A DNA stretch of 64,000 nt from Gryllotalpicola daejeonensis. Its GTDB lineage: Bacteria; Actinomycetota; Actinomycetes; Actinomycetales; Microbacteriaceae. Positions within the stretch are counted from its first letter, which is position 1. Every line of letters begins with the position of its first letter. Location: positions 992,001 through 1,056,000 of the forward strand of contig NZ_BAABBV010000001.1 in NCBI RefSeq assembly GCF_039538145.1. Direction: 5' to 3'. The translations under genes and the position numbers were made by a program. Under the pieces are notes generated by a model. It was not told the origin of the DNA and did not search any database. It was given only the letters and a program-made list of their open reading frames with translations. Shown here piece after piece: positions 45,653-54,048 of the stretch.

Positions 45653-47437
45653 TTACGACTTGGGCGTGTAGGTGCCGAGCGTGACGTCTGCCTGGTACGT
45701 CTTGCCGTCACGCACGTAGGTGACCTTGATGGTCGAGCCGGATGCCGCAGAGCGCACCTGCGCCGTCAGGTCGTCCGAGCTGGTGATCGGCACGTCGCCC
45801 ACCTTGGTGACCACGTCGCCGGCCTTCAGCCCCGCGTCGGCGGCGGCGCTGCCGGAGTTCACCGACTCGATGCGGGCGCCGACGGTGGTGGCATCCGATT
45901 GCGCTGCCGCGTTGCTCACGGTCGCGCCGAGCAGGCCGTGCGTCGCCTTGCCGTTGCTCTTCAGCTCGTCGGCGATGCGGTGCGCGACAGACGCGGGGAT
46001 CGCGAAGCCGACGCCGATGTTGCCTGACTGGCTGGTCGAGTCGCTGCTCGAGCTCGTGCTGGCGATGGCGACGTTGATGCCGACCAGCTCGCCGTTGTCG
46101 TTGAGCAGAGCGCCGCCCGAGTTGCCGGGGTTGATCGCCGCGTCGGTCTGAATGGCCGGCACGAAAATGCTGTTGTCACTCGAGGACTGCTGGCCCTGGT
46201 CGAACGGGTTGCTGCCGCCGAAGCCTCCGCCGAACGGGTTCTGGTCGTCGTTGCCGCCGCTGCCGCCCTGGGGCGCGGCGCTCGACTGCAGCGTGACGCT
46301 GCGGTTGAGGGCGCTGACGATGCCGTCGGTGACGGTGCCCTGCAGACCGAGGGGCGCGCCGATCGCGATGACCTGGTCGCCGACGTTGAGCTTCGACGAG
46401 TCGCCCCAGCTGATCGGGGTGAGTCCCTTGGCGTTGTTCAGCTTGATGACTGCGAGGTCGTCGGTCGGGTCGGTGCCGATGACCTTGGCCGTGTAGAGCG
46501 AGCCGTCGTTGGTCTGCACCTGGATCTGACCGTTGCCCTCGTCGCCATCGAGCGTGACGACGTGCGTGTTGGTGAGGATGTAGCCGTCGTCGGTCAGGAT
46601 GACGCCCGAACCCGTGCCGGATTCCTGCTGGCCCGTGACGTTGATCGTCACGACGCTGTTCGAGGCCTTGGCCGCGACCGCGGTGACCTGGGTGGCGTTC
46701 TTCGGGTCCTGAACGGTGACGTTCGAGGCGCCGCTGCCACCGCCGCTGACTGAGACGGGGGTGCCGCCGTTGCGGCTCGTGGCAGCTGCGATGCCGCCGC
46801 CGATGCCGCCACCGAGCAGGCCGCCGACGACCAGCGCCGCGGCGATGATGGCGATCGACTTGCCGGTCAGGGTGCGCTCGCGCGGCTTATCGTCGCGCGG
46901 CTGCCCCGGCTGACCGGGCTGGCCGAGCTGCCCCGGCGGAACCTGCAGCGGCTGAGGCGAGGTGAACTGCGCGTAGTAGGGATGCTGCTGGGGCTGCCCG
47001 TTCTGAGGAGGCTGCGGCTGGCCGCCCAGCGGCTGCGTCGGCTGGGTGTGCTGGAAGCCCTGCGGGTAGCCGCCCGGGCGCTGGCCGTAGCCGCTCGGGT
47101 TCTGCCCGTACCCGTTGGGGTACTGCTGAGTCGGGTTGTGCGCGGGCTGCGGCGGCTGCCCTGGCTGCTGGGGAGCGTACTCACCCCAGCGCGGCGCCTG
47201 CTGCGGCGCCTGCTGCTGCGGGGCGGTGGGCTGCGCCGGTGCGGCCGGCTGCTGCGGCGTCTGTGACTGCGGCGCCTGTTCGGAAGCTGCGCCCTGCACC
47301 GACTCGTGCTGCTCGGGGGCCTGCCAGCCGGCGGGCTGCTCCGCCCGCGGTTCCTGCGGCTGGGGCGCCGGCGCGTTCTCGGGCTGCGCGCTCTCGGGCT
47401 GGTCGGTGTTCACAGGCTCGTTCGCGTTGTCGCTCAT
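45653..47437 (-). CDS. Membrane-anchored HtrA/DegP-like serine protease with PDZ domain
   Basis: A 594-residue quality-control protease. Residues 1-190 are a cytoplasmic tail very rich in Gln and Pro. Residues 194-219 form one membrane helix with a Gly-rich end (GGLLGGGIGGGIAAA). The extracytoplasmic trypsin-like domain has the triad in NTHVVTLDG (His 292), DDLAVIKL (Asp 327) and NPGNSGGALL (Ser), with a disordered Gly/Ser/Gln/Asn/Pro loop inserted before the Ser motif. A PDZ domain (about 500-590) ends the chain. It should degrade misfolded exported proteins under stress. It is read on its own, between hairpin 45585 and a 118-bp upstream gap in which I see no gene. Confidence 0.92.
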   Translation of the reverse strand: MSDNANEPVNTDQPESAQPENAPAPQPQEPRAEQPAGWQAPEQHESVQGAASEQAPQSQTPQQPAAPAQPTAPQQQAPQQAPRWGEYAPQQPGQPPQPAHNPTQQYPNGYGQNPSGYGQRPGGYPQGFQHTQPTQPLGGQPQPPQNGQPQQHPYYAQFTSPQPLQVPPGQLGQPGQPGQPRDDKPRERTLTGKSIAIIAAALVVGGLLGGGIGGGIAAATSRNGGTPVSVSGGGSGASNVTVQDPKNATQVTAVAAKASNSVVTINVTGQQESGTGSGVILTDDGYILTNTHVVTLDGDEGNGQIQVQTNDGSLYTAKVIGTDPTDDLAVIKLNNAKGLTPISWGDSSKLNVGDQVIAIGAPLGLQGTVTDGIVSALNRSVTLQSSAAPQGGSGGNDDQNPFGGGFGGSNPFDQGQQSSSDNSIFVPAIQTDAAINPGNSGGALLNDNGELVGINVAIASTSSSSDSTSQSGNIGVGFAIPASVAHRIADELKSNGKATHGLLGATVSNAAAQSDATTVGARIESVNSGSAAADAGLKAGDVVTKVGDVPITSSDDLTAQVRSAASGSTIKVTYVRDGKTYQADVTLGTYTPKS

Positions 47438-47555
47438 GGGTTCGCTCCTTTTCCAAGCACATCAAGCATCGGACGCGAAGCTGTGCGGACCTTATGACGA
47501 CTCTTGGAGCCGCCTCGAACATCTCCAAGTGTGACGGGCAACTCGTTGTCACACG

Positions 47556-48371
47556 TTAACAACCAGGTCCGGAGGGGTTTTCCGTGCAGGTCTTCCCCAC
47601 CAGAACCGTCTTGACTCCCTTGACCTGAATGGTGATCGGGTCGGAAGTCAGCCCCAGCGTACCGGCGATGCTCACCCACCCCTGCCCCGCGTACCGGTAC
47701 CGCGCCGAGTACGCGACGGTCACCGTCACGGCGTACGTTCCCCGCGCCGCGTACGCATGACTCGTGGCCGTCTTTGCAAAATTGGAGAGACCGGATGCTT
47801 CCCAGCGCGCCCCCGGAGTCGTTGTCGTCTTCCCACTGCCGTCGCCGTAGCGCCACGCGTACGCGACCGGAGTGAAATGCACCGTCACCGGCTGCCCCAG
47901 CAACGTGCCGGACTTCTCGCTCTCCCCCGCCTTGGCGATGAAGTTGGTCTCTTGCCCGACGACCGTCCACCCGTTCGGTTCAGACGACACGGTCGGATTC
48001 CCCACCAGGAATCGCTCGACGTCGCTGAGCCCTGGCGTCGGCGCCGAGCCCGGCTTCGCCGGCGCTTTGGCCGCGGCCGGCTGCTCAGACCCCGGGCACA
48101 AGTCCGCGGAGTCGCACTGCAGCGCCTGCGGCCCCGTCCCCGGCACATATGTGGGAGGGTCAGCGCTGGCACCGCCACTGCCACCGTCCCGACTGTTGTG
48201 CGCATGACGTGAGCGCCCCGTTTGGTCGGTTGAACCGTCGTCGCCAGACGTGGCCCCTCGCACGTGAGCGCCTTGTCCGTCAAAGCCCCCGCTAAGGTCT
48301 GGCGCATCCGCCAAAGCAGCTGGCGAAAACAGAATAGATAAGACAAGCCCCGCGGCGGTTAGTGCTTGCAT
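47556..48371 (-). CDS. Secreted protein with PKD-like C-terminal domain
   Basis: A 271-residue protein with a Sec signal peptide (about residues 1-21, ending ALA before DAPDL), then a low-complexity Gly/Ser/Asp and Ala/Pro linker containing CDSADLCPG. The C-terminal half is beta-rich: FTPVAYAWRYGDGSGKTTTT with SHAYAARGTYAVTVTVAYSA is a PKD-like pattern, with two more cysteines near the end (KTCTENPSGPGC). It may be a cell-surface or matrix protein. The ATG at 48371 overlaps the stop of the upstream lipoprotein gene by 13 bp, so the two form an operon. Confidence 0.8.
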   Translation of the reverse strand: MQALTAAGLVLSILFSPAALADAPDLSGGFDGQGAHVRGATSGDDGSTDQTGRSRHAHNSRDGGSGGASADPPTYVPGTGPQALQCDSADLCPGSEQPAAAKAPAKPGSAPTPGLSDVERFLVGNPTVSSEPNGWTVVGQETNFIAKAGESEKSGTLLGQPVTVHFTPVAYAWRYGDGSGKTTTTPGARWEASGLSNFAKTATSHAYAARGTYAVTVTVAYSARYRYAGQGWVSIAGTLGLTSDPITIQVKGVKTVLVGKTCTENPSGPGC

Positions 48372-48928
48372 ATCCCGCCGCCCGGCCAGTACTTGTTCGA
48401 CTGCACGACGAGCCGGCCCATTGAATCGGACTTAAGCTCGGCGACATACGCGACAAAGTCGGCGCGATCATCATCGACGAGCGAAACGCCGTTGGCGTCA
48501 CGGAGATCAACGTTGGTCAGATCCTGGCAGGCATATATCGCGACTGTCGCGACGCCATTCGCCTCCTCATGTGATTGCAGAATTACGTTGTTGATCGTCG
48601 TGAACCCATAACCGCGCGCGTGCTCGCTAGCAAGCTCTTTCGCGGCTTCGATCTCATGCTTCAGTCCAGCGGCATTGACATACGGAGTGATGCGTTCGGG
48701 GTTTGCGCCTCCGTCGTGGTCGATCTCATCTGACACGCGAACGAACTGGGTGTATACCGTCGTCGCGGCGGCGAGGGCGTCTGCGTCTGAGGTGAAGACC
48801 GGGGTCGGGGTCGGCTTCGGAGTCTTGGTCGGGTCGGCATCCGAATGCGCCGGAGTGCACGCCGCAAGCAGAACCGCGGCGAGCGCGAGAGTGCATGCCG
48901 TCAGAGCCGCGCGACCAGGAATCCGCAT
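48359..48928 (-). CDS. Lipoprotein, unknown function
   Basis: A 189-residue protein with a lipoprotein signal (hydrophobic segment ending LLAACTP, Cys near residue 24) and a Thr/Pro/Lys linker (TKTPKPTPTPV). The folded domain contains IYACQDLTNVDLRDANG and ends NKYWPGGGICKH. Its cystatin-like or NTF2-like length and pattern are suggestive but not decisive. It overlaps the PKD-like secreted gene and is probably expressed with it. A TACCTT -10 box ends seven bases before the ATG at 48928. Confidence 0.8.
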   Translation of the reverse strand: MRIPGRAALTACTLALAAVLLAACTPAHSDADPTKTPKPTPTPVFTSDADALAAATTVYTQFVRVSDEIDHDGGANPERITPYVNAAGLKHEIEAAKELASEHARGYGFTTINNVILQSHEEANGVATVAIYACQDLTNVDLRDANGVSLVDDDRADFVAYVAELKSDSMGRLVVQSNKYWPGGGICKH

Positions 48929-48935
48929 GGCGCCA

Positions 48936-48941
48936 AAGGTA
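48936..48941 (-). promoter_or_regulatory. -10 element of the lipoprotein operon, leaderless type (TACCTT)
   Basis: TACCTT, seven bases, then ATG at 48928. Confidence 0.5.
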
Positions 48942-49012
48942 GGGCATCCGTCACGACCCGCGCGCACACTTTCCACAGGCGTTGTGCGCCCGGATCTCTT
49001 GCTTGCGGAGAG

Positions 49013-49108
49013 CGTTTCGAGACGCGCGCTCCGCAGGCTCCGCGTGCTCCTCAACGATCGGATGCCGACGCGCGCTCCACAGGCTCCGCATGCTCCTCAA
49101 CGATCGGA
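49013..49108 (-). repeat. Dispersed intergenic repeat, two copies
   Basis: Two tandem copies (49013-49062 and 49069-49108) of the family also found at 29915 and 50338, here in the opposite orientation: CGAGACGCGCGCTCCGCAGG onward to CTCCTCAACGATCGGA. They lie between the divergent lipoprotein and aminotransferase genes. The rest of the 207-bp gap shows nothing else. Confidence 0.8.
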
Positions 49109-49135
49109 CGCCGACGCAATGGCAGGCTTGGGAGC

Positions 49136-50335
49136 ATGGAGATTTCCGGGCCCTGGCGGCGCGCGGCATCCGGCGCCGGGCTGCTCGCCGCAGACGGCAG
49201 CATCGCAGCCACGATCTTCGCCGAGATGAGCGCCCTCGCCATCAAGACCGGCGCGATCAACCTGGGCCAGGGGTTCCCCGACGAAGATGGGCCGGCCGAG
49301 GTGCTCGAGGCAGCGGCCGAGGCGATCAGAGCCGGCATCAACCAGTACCCGCCGGGAACAGGCATCCCGCAGCTCCGCAACGCGGTGGCCGAGCACCAGC
49401 GCCGCTTCTACGGGCTCGACTACAACCCGGACCGCGAGGTCCTCATCACCGCGGGCGCCACTGAGGCCCTCGCCGCGACCGTGCTCGCACTCGTCGAGCC
49501 GGGCGACGAGGTCGTCACCTTCGAGCCGTTCTACGACGAGTACGGCGCCCTGATCGGGCTCGCCGGCGGCCGGCACGTACCGGTGACACTCCAAGCACCC
49601 GACTTCGCACCCGATCTCGACCAGCTCTCCCGAGCCGTCACCGACAAGACGAAGATCATCATCGTCAACAACCCGCACAATCCGACCGGCGCGACGTTCG
49701 ACGACGAGACACTGCGCACGATCGTCGAGCTCGCGAACCGCCACGACGCCTACATCGTCACGGACGAGGTCTACGAGCACCTGCGGTTCGAGACGCCGCA
49801 CACTCCGATCGCGAGCTTCGACGGGGCATCCGATCGCACGATCTCGATCTCGAGCGGCGGGAAGACCTTCTCGACGACGGGCTGGAAGATCGGCTGGATC
49901 ACGGCCAGACCTGCGCTGATCACCGCGATCCTCGCCGTCAAGCAGTTCCTCACCTACGTGAACGGCGCGCCGTTCCAACCCGCGATGGCCGTCGGGCTCG
50001 CGCTGCCCGACAGCTTCTTCACCGGCATCGCCGAGACGTTGAAGGCCAAGCGCGACCTGCTGAGCGCCGGGTTGCGCTCCGCAGGATTCGAGGTGTTCCC
50101 GTCGCGCGGCTCCTATTTCCTGGTAGCGGATGTCTCACCCCTCGGCTTCCCCGACGCGGTCGAGTTCTGCCGCCAGCTGCCCGACCGCGCGGGCGTCGTC
50201 GCGATTCCGCTCTCGGCGTTCTACACCGAGGCGAACCGCGGTCAGGCGCGGTCGCTCGTGCGGTTCGCGTTCTGCAAGCGGGAAGAGGTTCTCGAGCGGG
50301 CGGCGGAGCAGCTTGCCAGGCTCAGCGCGCGGTGA
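49136..50335 (+). CDS. PLP-dependent aminotransferase, class I/II
   Basis: A 399-residue fold-type I aminotransferase. INLGQGFPDEDGP, NQYPPGTGIPQLRNAVAEH, VNNPHNPTGATF and the PLP-binding lysine in SSGGKTFSTTGWKIGW place it with the methionine/glutamine (YbdL, kynurenine aminotransferase) and DapC-like groups. It could transaminate methionine or glutamine; a ketoacid-amide product would suit the nitrilase-family gene that converges on it. The ATG at 49136 begins MEISGPWRRAASG. The stop is followed two bases later by a dispersed repeat. Confidence 0.88.
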   Translation: MEISGPWRRAASGAGLLAADGSIAATIFAEMSALAIKTGAINLGQGFPDEDGPAEVLEAAAEAIRAGINQYPPGTGIPQLRNAVAEHQRRFYGLDYNPDREVLITAGATEALAATVLALVEPGDEVVTFEPFYDEYGALIGLAGGRHVPVTLQAPDFAPDLDQLSRAVTDKTKIIIVNNPHNPTGATFDDETLRTIVELANRHDAYIVTDEVYEHLRFETPHTPIASFDGASDRTISISSGGKTFSTTGWKIGWITARPALITAILAVKQFLTYVNGAPFQPAMAVGLALPDSFFTGIAETLKAKRDLLSAGLRSAGFEVFPSRGSYFLVADVSPLGFPDAVEFCRQLPDRAGVVAIPLSAFYTEANRGQARSLVRFAFCKREEVLERAAEQLARLSAR

Positions 50336-50337
50336 TC

Positions 50338-50388
50338 GCTTCGAGACGCGCGCTCCGCAGGCTCCGCGTGCTCCTCAACGATCGTTGA
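50338..50388 (-). repeat. Dispersed intergenic repeat, one copy
   Basis: One copy of the repeat family, very similar to 49016-49060. It fills the gap between the convergent aminotransferase and nitrilase-like genes and supplies the last codons and stop of the latter. Confidence 0.85.
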
Positions 50389-51190
50389 CCGGGACCACTC
50401 GGTAGCGACGCAGGTCGAGGGCCGGGTTCACCGACCGCACCTCACGCACCTGCTCGGCCGAGACGGGGGCGATCACGAAGTCCGTCTCGTTCTCGAGCTC
50501 GGCCAGCGGAACCCCCATCGGGTCGACGATCATCGACGTGCCGACGCCCACCGGCGGGATGTGATCGGATGCCGCGACGTAGACAGTGTTCTCGATCGCC
50601 CGCGCCGTGATCAGCGTGCGCCAGTGGTGCACCTTCAGATTGCCGTGCACCCATTCGCTCGGCACGACGACGAGCTCGGCGCCGGCGTCGACGATGCGGC
50701 GCGTGACCTCGGGGAACCGCAGGTCGTAGCAGGTCTGCAGGCCGACCCGCACCCCGCCGACGACGAAGGTCTGCGGCTCGTCCAGCTCGCCGGGGGCGAC
50801 CCACTCCGACTCGCGCGCACCGAAGGCGTCATAGAGGTGCTGCTTGCGATAGCTGGCGACGACCCCCGCGTCAGGCGAGACGGCGACGACGGTGTTCGTG
50901 AACCGGCCCGGGTCCGCGGGCCGCTGCTCGGCCATGCCCGCCACGACGACGACACCCCGGTCGTCTGCCAGCTCGCGCAGCGCCTCGACGAACGGCCCGT
51001 CGAGCGGCTCGGCGGCCTCGAGGAACGAGGCGCCGACGGGGTTCACGAAGAACGACGAGTACTCGGGGAAGACCACCAGCTGCGCGCCGCGTGCGGCCGC
51101 GGCATCCGTCAATTCTCGGATCGTCTCGATGTTGGCATCCGTGTCCGTGCCGGGCGCGAACTGCGCGACGGCGACAGCGATCTCAGTCAC
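50375..51190 (-). CDS. Carbon-nitrogen hydrolase (nitrilase superfamily, omega-amidase-like)
   Basis: A 271-residue amidase with the Glu-Lys-Cys triad in VVFPEYSSFF, YRKQHLYDAFG and LQTCYDLRFPEV. The set resembles bacterial NIT-type omega-amidases that hydrolyse alpha-ketoglutaramate or related amides, a reaction that complements glutamine/methionine transamination by the facing gene; this pairing is inferred. The start is GTG at 51190. The gene ends within a dispersed repeat (last residues VVPVNDR). Confidence 0.88.
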   Translation of the reverse strand: MTEIAVAVAQFAPGTDTDANIETIRELTDAAAARGAQLVVFPEYSSFFVNPVGASFLEAAEPLDGPFVEALRELADDRGVVVVAGMAEQRPADPGRFTNTVVAVSPDAGVVASYRKQHLYDAFGARESEWVAPGELDEPQTFVVGGVRVGLQTCYDLRFPEVTRRIVDAGAELVVVPSEWVHGNLKVHHWRTLITARAIENTVYVAASDHIPPVGVGTSMIVDPMGVPLAELENETDFVIAPVSAEQVREVRSVNPALDLRRYRVVPVNDR

Positions 51191-51203
51191 GCCTCGACCT
51201 TAT

Positions 51204-52268
51204 TCACTGGTGCGCGCCATAGATATCGTCGACGTCACCGGCGAACGCGATGAGGGGATGCCCCACCAGCCGCGCGAGGTCGTCGGGTGCCTCGACCTCG
51301 TCGCGCCAGACGAGGTGCCAGAGGTGCTTGCGCGTGAGCGCGCTGTGCTCGGCGGCGCGGGCGAGGAATCCGGTCCAGGGATCGTCGGCGTGCCCGACGC
51401 GCTCCCCCGGCGTTCCGGTCTCGGTCTGTGCGACGAGCTTGTCGCGCGCCTCGCCCACGCGCGCGACCGCTTCGAGCGTCGCGACATAGCCGTCGAAGAG
51501 TTCGTCGGAGGTGCGATCGTCGTCGGCGCGGCCGGCGTCCCAATAGTTGTCGATGCCCAGGATGTCGACGAACTCGTCGCCGGGGTAGCCGCGCAGGTAG
51601 TCGTCTTCGAGCGCGTCGAGCCGCAGGCGGCTGCGATCGGGTGAGATCGCGTAGAGAAGGTTGTGCAGACCGGCGACGTCGCGCAGGTAGTCGACGGTGA
51701 AACGCCAGAGCGCGACGAACTCCTCGGGGCTGTTCTGCGGCTGCTGGTCGGGCTTGGCCCCGATGCCCCACCAGAACCAGTCGCCCGAGTGCTCGTGGAA
51801 GGGGCGGAAGATGACGGGGATGGGCCGGCCCGAGGCATCCGTCAGCTGCTCGATGAACATCGCGACGTGCTCGAGCCAGCGCAGGAACTTCTCGTGGCAC
51901 TCGCCGTTGCGCAGGACGGACGCGATCGACATCGGCGCCGTGTTGTGGCCGTAGCCGCCATTGGTGATCGGATTCACCGAGTGCCAGCTCAGCGTCACGA
52001 GTGCGCCCTTCGCGTGGGCTTCGCGCACCCAGCGGATCATGCTCTGGAAGGGCACGCCGTCGAGGTTGTGGCCCGCGAGCGCCTCGATGCCGCCGAGGTC
52101 GAAGCCGACGACGCCGGGAAGACGGCGGACGTGCCGTTCGATGCCGCCATAAGCAAGATCGTCCTGATGGCCGAAGAGGGTGCGGATGCCAGTGAGCTCG
52201 CGCAGACGCGAGTGGAGCGCCCTTGTCTCGGGCGTTGCGTTGGCGTCGCTCGGTGTCGCCGCTGACAT
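51204..52268 (-). CDS. Glycoside hydrolase family 26 (beta-mannanase-like), no signal peptide
   Basis: A 354-residue (beta/alpha)8 glycosidase. The acid/base Glu lies in VIFRPFHEHSGDWFWWG and the nucleophile Glu in VAQTETGTPGE, matching GH26 mannanases. The N-terminal TLFGHQDDLAYG segment is also typical. No signal peptide or membrane segment is present, so it would act in the cytoplasm or leave by another route, which is unusual for the family. A TAGGCT -10 box ends seven bases before the ATG at 52268. It ends 13 bp before the nitrilase-like gene start in the same direction. Confidence 0.9.
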   Translation of the reverse strand: MSAATPSDANATPETRALHSRLRELTGIRTLFGHQDDLAYGGIERHVRRLPGVVGFDLGGIEALAGHNLDGVPFQSMIRWVREAHAKGALVTLSWHSVNPITNGGYGHNTAPMSIASVLRNGECHEKFLRWLEHVAMFIEQLTDASGRPIPVIFRPFHEHSGDWFWWGIGAKPDQQPQNSPEEFVALWRFTVDYLRDVAGLHNLLYAISPDRSRLRLDALEDDYLRGYPGDEFVDILGIDNYWDAGRADDDRTSDELFDGYVATLEAVARVGEARDKLVAQTETGTPGERVGHADDPWTGFLARAAEHSALTRKHLWHLVWRDEVEAPDDLARLVGHPLIAFAGDVDDIYGAHQ

Positions 52269-52275
52269 GAGTGTG

Positions 52276-52281
52276 AGCCTA
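52276..52281 (-). promoter_or_regulatory. -10 element of the GH26 gene, leaderless type (TAGGCT)
   Basis: TAGGCT, seven bases, then ATG at 52268. Confidence 0.5.
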
Positions 52282-52322
52282 CGGAAAACCGGCCTCGATT
52301 TCGCGAGTGGTTCACAAGCTGG

Positions 52323-52328
52323 TAAAGT
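52323..52328 (+). promoter_or_regulatory. -10 element of tRNA-fMet (TAAAGT)
   Basis: TAAAGT ends 12 bases before the tRNA 5' end, a typical distance for a tRNA gene with a few-base leader. Confidence 0.5.
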
Positions 52329-52340
52329 GGTCTCTTGTGA

Positions 52341-52417
52341 CGCGGGGTGGAGCAGTTCGGTAGCTCGCTGGGCTCATAACCCAGAGGTCGTAGGTTCAAA
52401 TCCTGCCCCCGCAACCA
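52341..52417 (+). tRNA. Initiator tRNA-fMet (anticodon CAU)
   Basis: A 77-base tRNA with encoded CCA. The acceptor stem begins CGCGGGG and ends CCCCGCA, leaving the C1-A72 mismatch that marks initiator tRNAs. The anticodon stem CTGGG/CCCAG has three consecutive G-C pairs next to the CTCATAA loop, also an initiator hallmark. A strong terminator follows. Confidence 0.97.
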
Positions 52418-52420
52418 ATA

Positions 52421-52454
52421 ACCCCCGGTCAGAAGGAATTCTGGCCGGGGGTTT
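52421..52454 (+). terminator. Intrinsic terminator of tRNA-fMet
   Basis: A 14-bp stem (ACCCCCGGTCAGAA with its complement, one T-G wobble) closed by a GGAA tetraloop, followed by TTTCTCT. Confidence 0.9.
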
Positions 52455-52524
52455 CTCTGTGCCCTCACCGCTCGTCGGGGCGCCCGGGTAGCATCCGAAG
52501 CCAGGACGAACACAAAGGGGTGAG

Positions 52525-53247
52525 ATGTCCAAGGTCTACGAAAGCGCCCACGAGGCGCTGGCCGGGCTGCTGCATGACGGCATGACGATCGCCGTCGGCG
52601 GGTTCGGGCTGAGCGGGAACCCGACCGATCTGATCGAGGCGGTGCGCGACTCGGGCGTGCGCGACCTGACGATCGTGTCCAACAACATGGGCGTCGACGG
52701 CAAAGGGCTCGGCATCCTGCTGGAGAACAAGCAGGTGCGCAAAGTCCTCGCCTCGTACGTGGGCGAGAACAAGCTGTTCGCCCAGCAGTACCTCGACGGC
52801 ACGCTCGAGGTCGAGTTCGTGCCGCAGGGCACCCTCGCGGAGCGGCTCAGGACCGGCGGTGCAGGCATCCCCGGCTTCTACACCGCGACAGGCGTCGGAA
52901 CGCCCGTCGCCGACGGAAAGCCCACCGCCGAGTTCGACGGGCGCAGCTACGTGCTCGAACGCGGCATCGTCGCCGACCTCGCACTCGTGCACGCGCACAC
53001 CGCCGATCGCGAAGGCAATCTCTCCTTCCGGCTCGCCGCGCGCAACTTCAACCCGGTGATCGCAACCGCAGGCAAGGTCACGGTCGTCGACGCCGAGATC
53101 GTGCTCGATGACGGATTTCTCGACCCCGACGCCGTCGTCACGCCGGGCGTCTTCGTGCATCGCGTGGTGCGCTCGCTCCCCCGCGAGAAGGACATCGAGC
53201 AGCGGACCGTGCGCACCCGTTCGACCGAGAACCGCGAGGTGGCCTGA
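52525..53247 (+). CDS. scoA: 3-oxoacid CoA-transferase subunit A
   Basis: Subunit A of a succinyl-CoA:3-ketoacid CoA-transferase, which activates acetoacetate with succinyl-CoA. The 240-residue product shows the glycine-rich GMTIAVGGFGLSGNP and GAGIPGFYTATGVGTP of the family. The start is ATG at 52525 with an AAAGGGG site. The stop overlaps the next start by one base (TGATG). With the downstream leucine-type genes, it would use acetoacetate released by HMG-CoA cleavage. Confidence 0.93.
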   Translation: MSKVYESAHEALAGLLHDGMTIAVGGFGLSGNPTDLIEAVRDSGVRDLTIVSNNMGVDGKGLGILLENKQVRKVLASYVGENKLFAQQYLDGTLEVEFVPQGTLAERLRTGGAGIPGFYTATGVGTPVADGKPTAEFDGRSYVLERGIVADLALVHAHTADREGNLSFRLAARNFNPVIATAGKVTVVDAEIVLDDGFLDPDAVVTPGVFVHRVVRSLPREKDIEQRTVRTRSTENREVA

Positions 53248-53888
53248 TGCCCTGGACGCGTGACGAGATGGCGGCCATCGCCGCCGAAGAGCTGAACGAC
53301 GGCGACTACGTCAACCTCGGCATCGGCATTCCGACCCTGGTCGCCAACCACGTGCCGCTCGGCGTCTCGGTGAAGCTGCAGAGCGAGAACGGGCTGCTCG
53401 GCGTCGGGCCGTTCCCATTCGAGGGCGATGAGGATGCCGACCTGATCAACGCCGGCAAGCAGACCGTGACGCTGCTGCCCGGGGCATCCGTCTTCGACTC
53501 GGCGACGAGCTTCGCGATGATCCGCGGCGGGCACGTGCAGCTGGCGATTCTCGGCGCACTGCAGGTCGCGGCCAACGGGGATCTCGCGAACTGGCAGATC
53601 CCGGGGAAGCTCGTGAAGGGCATGGGCGGCGCGATGGACCTGGTCGCCGGCACCCCGCGCGTCATCGTCATCACCGAGCACAACGCCAAGGACGGCTCGC
53701 CGAAGATCGTCGAGCGGTGCTCGCTGCCGCTGACCGGCGCGGGCGTGGTGCAGCGCATCATCACCGACCTCGCCGTCTTCGACGTGACGGATGCCGGACT
53801 GGTGCTGCGGCGCATCGCCCCGGGCGTCACCGTCGACGAGCTGCGTGAGCGTACGGGAGCGCCCTTCGTGGACGAATCTGCCGCGTGA
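53247..53888 (+). CDS. scoB: 3-oxoacid CoA-transferase subunit B
   Basis: The 213-residue subunit B carries the catalytic glutamate in LQSENGLLGVGPFP and the YVNLGIGIPTLVANHV and GGAMDLVAGTPRVIV motifs of the family. It completes the transferase with ScoA. The 160-bp gap after it holds a short tandem repeat and converges on the TetR gene. Confidence 0.93.
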   Translation: MPWTRDEMAAIAAEELNDGDYVNLGIGIPTLVANHVPLGVSVKLQSENGLLGVGPFPFEGDEDADLINAGKQTVTLLPGASVFDSATSFAMIRGGHVQLAILGALQVAANGDLANWQIPGKLVKGMGGAMDLVAGTPRVIVITEHNAKDGSPKIVERCSLPLTGAGVVQRIITDLAVFDVTDAGLVLRRIAPGVTVDELRERTGAPFVDESAA

Positions 53889-53983
53889 CCAGGTTCCGAT
53901 CAGCGGAGATGAGTCGATACGCAGAACGATTGCGGCGGAATCTCTGTCGGATCGACTCGTTTCCGCATAGCGGCACGGGAAGA

Positions 53984-54023
53984 GGCCCACACTCCGACAC
54001 GGGGTGGGCCCACACTCCGACAC
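53984..54023 (-). repeat. Two 17-bp direct repeats between convergent genes
   Basis: GGCCCACACTCCGACAC occurs at 53984-54000 and again at 54007-54023, a 23-bp period. I see no gene or hairpin of note in the rest of the gap (53889-54048). Confidence 0.7.
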
Positions 54024-54048
54024 AGAGGCCACGAGCGGTTGGGACTGA

